Assembly (NCBI GenBank): GCA_002308195.1
Contig: DBVU01000077.1
Coordinates: forward strand, 1-17,462
Reading direction: 5' to 3'
Source: Bacteroidales bacterium UBA1256
GTDB lineage: Bacteria; Bacteroidota; Bacteroidia; Bacteroidales; Paludibacteraceae
DNA: 17,462 nucleotides
Of the stretch, positions 13,850 to 17,462 are shown one piece after another (within the stretch, counting starts at the first letter, position 1; every line of letters starts with the position of its first letter). The position numbers and the translations under genes are program-made. The notes below the pieces were generated by a model, which saw only the letters and a program-made list of their open reading frames with translations, searched no databases and was not told where the DNA came from.

Positions 13850-15902
13850 CGCACATATTGTCCTTTTGACATGCATATTGTGCCTGTGTGGGTGCAGTAT
13901 TCAGCAGAAAGTGAAGCGAGCGGATAAGAAGTTCGCTATAGGTGAGTATTTTGCCGCTGCTGATATGTACAAACAATGTTACAGCCGTCTCTCTACGCAA
14001 AAAGACCGCGAACTGAAAGGTTATGTGGCTTATCGGCAAGGCGAGTGTTATCGTATTCTGAATATGCCGCGCGCTGTGAATTGCTACCAGAGTGCGTTGC
14101 GATGCAAATATCACATGCAGGATTCTACTATTTTCCTGCATGCGGGACAAGCTCTGCAATATCAGGGCAAATACAAAGATGCAGTCAAAAGCTATGAATT
14201 GTACCTCGAATCTCATCCGGATGACTACGTAGCTCAGGCAGGAAAATACGCTTGTCTGAAGATAGACGAATGGAAACGAGAAAGCAGTCGCTACAAGATT
14301 GCCGAAGCGAAGGAGTTTAATCAGAAGCGCTCAAGCAACTTCGCGCCGATGTTTATCGGAGATCAAAGCGATGCGCTCATGTTTACGAGCAATCGTCAGG
14401 AGAAGCAATCGGGCACAAAAAAGATGAAACGGCCAAGCAATGTGACCGGCCAACAACTCTTCCAACTCTATCAGACGCGTAAGAATGCTGCGGGAGAATG
14501 GGAAGAGATAGAACTGCCTGAGGGATTGAATGACACTCCGGAGCAAGAGCAAGAACAGCAAAACGATTCCACCGGAGGAAAACAAGCGGGCACAGCCGAA
14601 TTGGGTGTTTGCTGCTTCACTCGTGATGGAAAAACGATGTATTTTACCTATTCTAAACCTGTGAACGGACAGGATTTGGGAGCCAAAATATACAAGAGTG
14701 AACGTGCCAGTGGCGAGTGGGGAGAGGCGCAAGAAGTCAAACTATTTGCCGATAGTTCGATAACCGTTGGCCATCCTGCACTCAACGCAACAGGCGACAC
14801 GCTCTATTTCGTTAGTGATGCGCCCGGAGGACAAGGAGGAAAAGATATCTGGCAGGCAGAGTTGGAAGATAACGAATGGGTTAATCCGCAACCACTGCCC
14901 CGCTCTATCAACACTTCGGCAGACGAGATGTATCCGTATGTACATGCGGACGGAACATTGTATTTTGCCAGCAATGGTCATCCCGGATACGGAGGACTGG
15001 ATCTATTCAAAGCAGAGCGAGACACTACCATCAAAGATTCGGCAGTATGGGTGCTATACAATCTAGCCGCACCATTCAACACCAACGGAGATGATTTCGG
15101 CATCACGTTCGATGGCAACACTCAGAACGGATTCTTCTCGTCCAACCGTAATGACAAGAAGGGATTTGACAAGATTTATCGTTTCTGGTTGCCTGAAATG
15201 GAGTTTATTGCTGAAGGAACTATCACTGACGAGCAAGGTAATCCGTTGGCTGACTCCAAACTACGACTGGTTGGCAGCGACGGAACCAATAGCAAAGTGA
15301 ATGCACGTCGAGATGGTACATACAAGATCAAGCTGAAGAAAGATGTGAAGTACGTGATGCTCGTTACGGCCCGCGGATATCTGAACACCAAGGAGAAATG
15401 GAATACGCTCGATTTGAAAGACAGTAAGACCTATCACATGGACTTTGTGCTGAATCCAATTAGTCGTCCGGTGACGATGAATAACATCTTCTACGAATTC
15501 GGTCGTTGGGAAATAACCAAAGCATCCGAAGAAGAATTGCTGCGACTAGTCAAACTGCTGCAAGACAACCCCAATATCACGATTGAACTCTCGGCACATA
15601 CAGACCTAGTGGGTAACGAGACATTCAACCAAGAGTTGTCGCAAAAACGTGCACAGAGTTGCTGCGATTTCCTGATTAGCCACGGTATTGAGAGCGAACG
15701 ACTGACTCCTGTCGGATACGGAAAACAGAAACCTGTTGTGGCCGACAAAGCCATACATACCAAGTATCCGTTCATCCCACAAGAGCAAGTATTAGACGAA
15801 GCATATATCCTAAGTTTGACACCCGAGCAACAGGATATTTGCAACCAGATAAATCGTCGTACAGAATTTAAGGTACTGAAAACAACATATAAACTATATT
15901 AA
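13836..15902 (+). CDS. PorE-like TPR/PD40/CRD/OmpA lipoprotein
   Basis: This 688-aa lipoprotein has a signal peptide with lipobox LCGC (Cys20). Domains in order are TPR repeats (about 22-145), a PD40/WD40-like beta-propeller (about 165-450, with LMFTSNRQ, MYFTYSKP, LYFVSDAPGGQGGKDIW, LYFASNGHPGYGGLDLF and GFFSSNRNDKKGFDKIY blades), a carboxypeptidase-regulatory-like domain (about 457-540), and a C-terminal OmpA peptidoglycan-binding domain (about 548-688, with HTDLVGN, Asp590, and RRTEFKV, Arg675). This order and length match PorE, the T9SS component that binds peptidoglycan in Porphyromonas gingivalis. PD40/OmpA partners of PorP/SprF share the architecture, so PorE proper is likely but not certain. 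It should sit in the outer membrane periplasmic leaflet. Its ATG overlaps the DUF1015 end by 14 bp. Confidence 0.85.
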   Translation: MSWRNAHIVLLTCILCLCGCSIQQKVKRADKKFAIGEYFAAADMYKQCYSRLSTQKDRELKGYVAYRQGECYRILNMPRAVNCYQSALRCKYHMQDSTIFLHAGQALQYQGKYKDAVKSYELYLESHPDDYVAQAGKYACLKIDEWKRESSRYKIAEAKEFNQKRSSNFAPMFIGDQSDALMFTSNRQEKQSGTKKMKRPSNVTGQQLFQLYQTRKNAAGEWEEIELPEGLNDTPEQEQEQQNDSTGGKQAGTAELGVCCFTRDGKTMYFTYSKPVNGQDLGAKIYKSERASGEWGEAQEVKLFADSSITVGHPALNATGDTLYFVSDAPGGQGGKDIWQAELEDNEWVNPQPLPRSINTSADEMYPYVHADGTLYFASNGHPGYGGLDLFKAERDTTIKDSAVWVLYNLAAPFNTNGDDFGITFDGNTQNGFFSSNRNDKKGFDKIYRFWLPEMEFIAEGTITDEQGNPLADSKLRLVGSDGTNSKVNARRDGTYKIKLKKDVKYVMLVTARGYLNTKEKWNTLDLKDSKTYHMDFVLNPISRPVTMNNIFYEFGRWEITKASEEELLRLVKLLQDNPNITIELSAHTDLVGNETFNQELSQKRAQSCCDFLISHGIESERLTPVGYGKQKPVVADKAIHTKYPFIPQEQVLDEAYILSLTPEQQDICNQINRRTEFKVLKTTYKLY

Positions 15903-15920
15903 CCGGATAGCTTCCGGAGG
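15903..15920 (+). promoter_or_regulatory. Short hairpin plus Shine-Dalgarno-like site before thyA
   Basis: CCGGA (15903-15907) pairs with TCCGG (15913-15917) across a 5-base loop. The 3' arm overlaps GGAGG (15916-15920), a Shine-Dalgarno-like sequence 14 nt before the thyA ATG. Such motifs are rare in this window. The hairpin has no T tract and is too small to be a convincing terminator; it could mask the GGAGG. Confidence 0.4.
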
Positions 15921-15934
15921 CAAATAAACACTTT

Positions 15935-16729
15935 ATGAAGCAATATTTAGATTTATGCCGTCGAGTATTGGCGGAAGGAGTTGAAAAAACAGACCGCACA
16001 GGAACAGGAACTATTTCTGTATTCGGCCATCAGATGCGTTTCAATCTGGAAGAAGGATTTCCGTTGCTTACCACCAAGAAATTGCATTTGAAGTCCATCA
16101 TCTATGAGCTATTGTGGTTCTTGCAGGGTGACACGAATGTCAAATATCTGCAAGATCACGGTGTGCGTATCTGGAATGAATGGGCGGACGAGAATGGAGA
16201 ATTAGGACCAGTTTATGGTCATCAATGGCGTTCGTGGCCGGATTATGACGGTGGTACGATTGACCAGATAAGCAATGTGGTAGAGATGATCAAGAAAACT
16301 CCGGATAGCCGCAGACTGGTGGTTAGCGCATGGAATGTGGCAGAAGTAGACAAAATGGCCTTGCCTCCGTGTCATAGCCTCTTCCAATTCTATGTAGCCG
16401 ATGGGCGTTTGTCGCTGCAACTCTATCAGCGTAGTGCCGATATCTTCTTAGGGGTGCCGTTCAATATTGCCAGTTATGCGCTTTTGCTACAGATGATGGC
16501 ACAAGTGACAGGTCTGAAAGCAGGCGATTTTGTACACACTCTAGGTGATGCGCATATCTATTTGAACCACTTGGAGCAAGTCAAACTGCAGTTAACACGC
16601 GAACCGCGTCAGTTGCCAAAGATGATTATTAATCCGGATGTGAAAGATATCTTTAGCTTCCAATACGAAGATTTTCAGTTGGAAGGCTATGATCCGCATC
16701 CGCATATTGCAGGTGTGGTAGCTGTCTAA
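15935..16729 (+). CDS. thyA: Thymidylate synthase
   Basis: ThyA methylates dUMP to dTMP using methylene-tetrahydrofolate, producing dihydrofolate that the next gene product recycles. The 264-aa length equals that of E. coli ThyA and the landmark residues fall at the same numbers: Arg21, catalytic Cys146 in [10 protein letters not shown], the [14 protein letters not shown] block with Asp169 and Asn177, and the closing [11 protein letters not shown]. The enzyme is cytoplasmic and dimeric. No promoter of the -33/-7 type is evident in the 32-bp gap after the PorE-like gene, so it may be read from the bactofilin operon or from an unrecognised promoter. folA follows 57 bp downstream. Confidence 0.98.
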   Translation: MKQYLDLCRRVLAEGVEKTDRTGTGTISVFGHQMRFNLEEGFPLLTTKKLHLKSIIYELLWFLQGDTNVKYLQDHGVRIWNEWADENGELGPVYGHQWRSWPDYDGGTIDQISNVVEMIKKTPDSRRLVVSAWNVAEVDKMALPPCHSLFQFYVADGRLSLQLYQRSADIFLGVPFNIASYALLLQMMAQVTGLKAGDFVHTLGDAHIYLNHLEQVKLQLTREPRQLPKMIINPDVKDIFSFQYEDFQLEGYDPHPHIAGVVAV

Positions 16730-16747
16730 AAACCGCGATTTGCTCGA

Positions 16748-16769
16748 TAAGAACTAAGTAAGAACTAAG
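16748..16769. repeat. Two 11-bp tandem repeats in the thyA-folA gap
   Basis: TAAGAACTAAG occurs at 16748-16758 and 16759-16769, followed by TAA, the start of a third copy. The 11-bp period equals that of the array at 4983-5026, although the unit sequence differs; the rotated units share ACTTA on one strand. The repeats lie 17 bp upstream of the folA ATG and could act on its expression. Confidence 0.75.
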
Positions 16770-16786
16770 TAATCTCTAAAAAAATT

Positions 16787-17275
16787 ATGCTTTCATTAAT
16801 AGTTGCAATAGCAGAGAATTATGCGATTGGAAAGAAAGGTGACCTATTATGCCATTTGCCTAACGACTTGAAACACTTCAAAGAAGTGACATCCGGTTGC
16901 ACCGTGTTGATGGGCGAACGTACGTTCTTCTCGCTGCCGAAACATCCACTGCCCAATCGCCGTAACATTGTTCTGACTGATGTACAGGGAAAAACATTTG
17001 AAGGCGCGGAAGCCGCTTACTCGATTGAAGAACTGGTAAAGAAAGTGCGTCCGGAGGAAGAAGCCTTTGTTATCGGAGGAGGCATGGTCTATCGGCAGAT
17101 GATGCCGCTGTGCGACAAATTGTACATCACACATATTCATCACTCGTGGGAAGATGCAGATACATTCTTTCCAGAGATAGATGGCGCCATTTGGCAACAA
17201 GTGAGTGCAGAACGTCACGAAGCAGACGAAAACAACCCGTATGCTTACACGTTTGCCGAATATATCAAGAAATAA
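16787..17275 (+). CDS. folA: Dihydrofolate reductase
   Basis: FolA reduces dihydrofolate to tetrahydrofolate with NADPH and is the target of trimethoprim. The 162-aa product aligns with E. coli DHFR without gaps through the N-terminal half: IVAIAENYAIGKKGDLLCHLPNDL (pieces IVAIAENYAIG and LPNDL), catalytic Asp27, PLPNRRNIVLT, and the cofactor loop VIGGGMVYRQMMP. Two positions are notable: residue 22, Trp in E. coli, is Cys, and residue 44 in the MGR motif, Arg in E. coli, is Glu (MGERT), with Arg at 45. Both could be group-specific. It pairs with thyA upstream, the usual arrangement, and ettA follows 20 bp later. Confidence 0.97.
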   Translation: MLSLIVAIAENYAIGKKGDLLCHLPNDLKHFKEVTSGCTVLMGERTFFSLPKHPLPNRRNIVLTDVQGKTFEGAEAAYSIEELVKKVRPEEEAFVIGGGMVYRQMMPLCDKLYITHIHHSWEDADTFFPEIDGAIWQQVSAERHEADENNPYAYTFAEYIKK

Positions 17276-17295
17276 AAATAAGCACACAAAGCAGT

Positions 17296-17462
17296 ATGGC
17301 TGACGACAAAAAGATAATCTTTTCGATGGTAGGCGTAAGCAAAACCTACCCTCCTCAGAAACGCGTTCTGAGCAATATCTACCTTAGTTTCTTCTACGGA
17401 GCCAAGATAGGCATTATTGGTCTGAATGGTAGCGGCAAATCGACGCTGATGAAGATTATTGC
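17296..17462 (+). CDS. ettA: Energy-dependent translational throttle protein EttA, 5' part
   Basis: Only the first 55 codons lie in the window, starting at ATG 17296 and cut by the right edge. The sequence MADDKKIIFSMVGVSKTYPP followed by LSNIYLSFFYGAKIGIIG is the typical EttA start, and the first Walker A motif is GLNGSGKST (42-50). EttA is an ABC-F ATPase that binds the ribosomal E site and restrains translation when energy is low. It has no membrane part. It follows folA by 20 bp, possibly in the same transcript. The family call is sure; completeness cannot be judged. Confidence 0.92.
   Translation, partial: MADDKKIIFSMVGVSKTYPPQKRVLSNIYLSFFYGAKIGIIGLNGSGKSTLMKII

Noticed and set aside
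15903..15917. Rho-independent terminator after the PorE-like gene
   Set aside because: The stem is only 5 bp and no T run follows; it overlaps a Shine-Dalgarno-like GGAGG instead.

Overview
The window looks like a chromosomal segment from a member of the order Bacteroidales (phylum Bacteroidota). The evidence is five promoters of the Bacteroidota -33/-7 type (TTTG-N20-TAnnTTTG), few Shine-Dalgarno sequences, and typical families: an OMPP1/FadL-like barrel, a Wzi-like barrel, a membrane-anchored OmpH, a TPR/PD40/CRD/OmpA lipoprotein like the type IX secretion (T9SS) protein PorE, and a secreted protein ending in a T9SS-like sorting motif. No tRNA, rRNA, CRISPR array, prophage or transposase was seen. 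Most genes are housekeeping or cell-envelope genes.

Layout. (1) 155-3224, minus strand: a tight operon lrp/AsnC-type regulator > trpS > 90-aa secreted protein > OMPP1-like barrel. (2) 3334-3993, plus strand: an O-methyltransferase, divergent from lrp with interlocking promoters. (3) 3994-4862, minus: msrA followed by a conserved acidic protein. (4) A 370-bp gap between msrA and cdsA holds both promoters, four 11-bp tandem repeats and an 11-bp-arm inverted repeat. (5) 5232-7882, plus: cdsA > LpxL-like acyltransferase > family 2 glycosyltransferase, a membrane-lipid/glycolipid operon. (6) 7871-12019, minus: small membrane protein > OmpH-like > Wzi-like barrel > secreted protein with sorting-like tail. 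(7) 12234-15902, plus: bactofilin > DUF1015 protein > PorE-like lipoprotein. (8) 15935-17462, plus: thyA > folA > ettA (cut by the window edge).

Together, regions 5-7 are an envelope block. CdsA makes the phospholipid precursor, the acyltransferase and glycosyltransferase probably modify lipid A or another glycolipid, OmpH assists outer membrane proteins, the Wzi-like barrel probably handles surface polysaccharide, bactofilin is a cytoskeletal scaffold, and the PorE-like protein would link T9SS to peptidoglycan. ThyA and FolA form the usual dTMP/folate pair.

I saw no defence island or clearly novel multigene system. The best leads are regulatory: an extended -33 promoter element (TTTGyAyATr) shared by all five clear promoters with a constant 20-bp spacer, a 24-bp near-identical element in the lrp/methyltransferase and msrA promoters, 11-bp tandem repeats in two intergenic gaps, a GC-rich palindromic repeat inside a signal peptide, and a DHFR with changes at two normally conserved active-site/cofactor positions.
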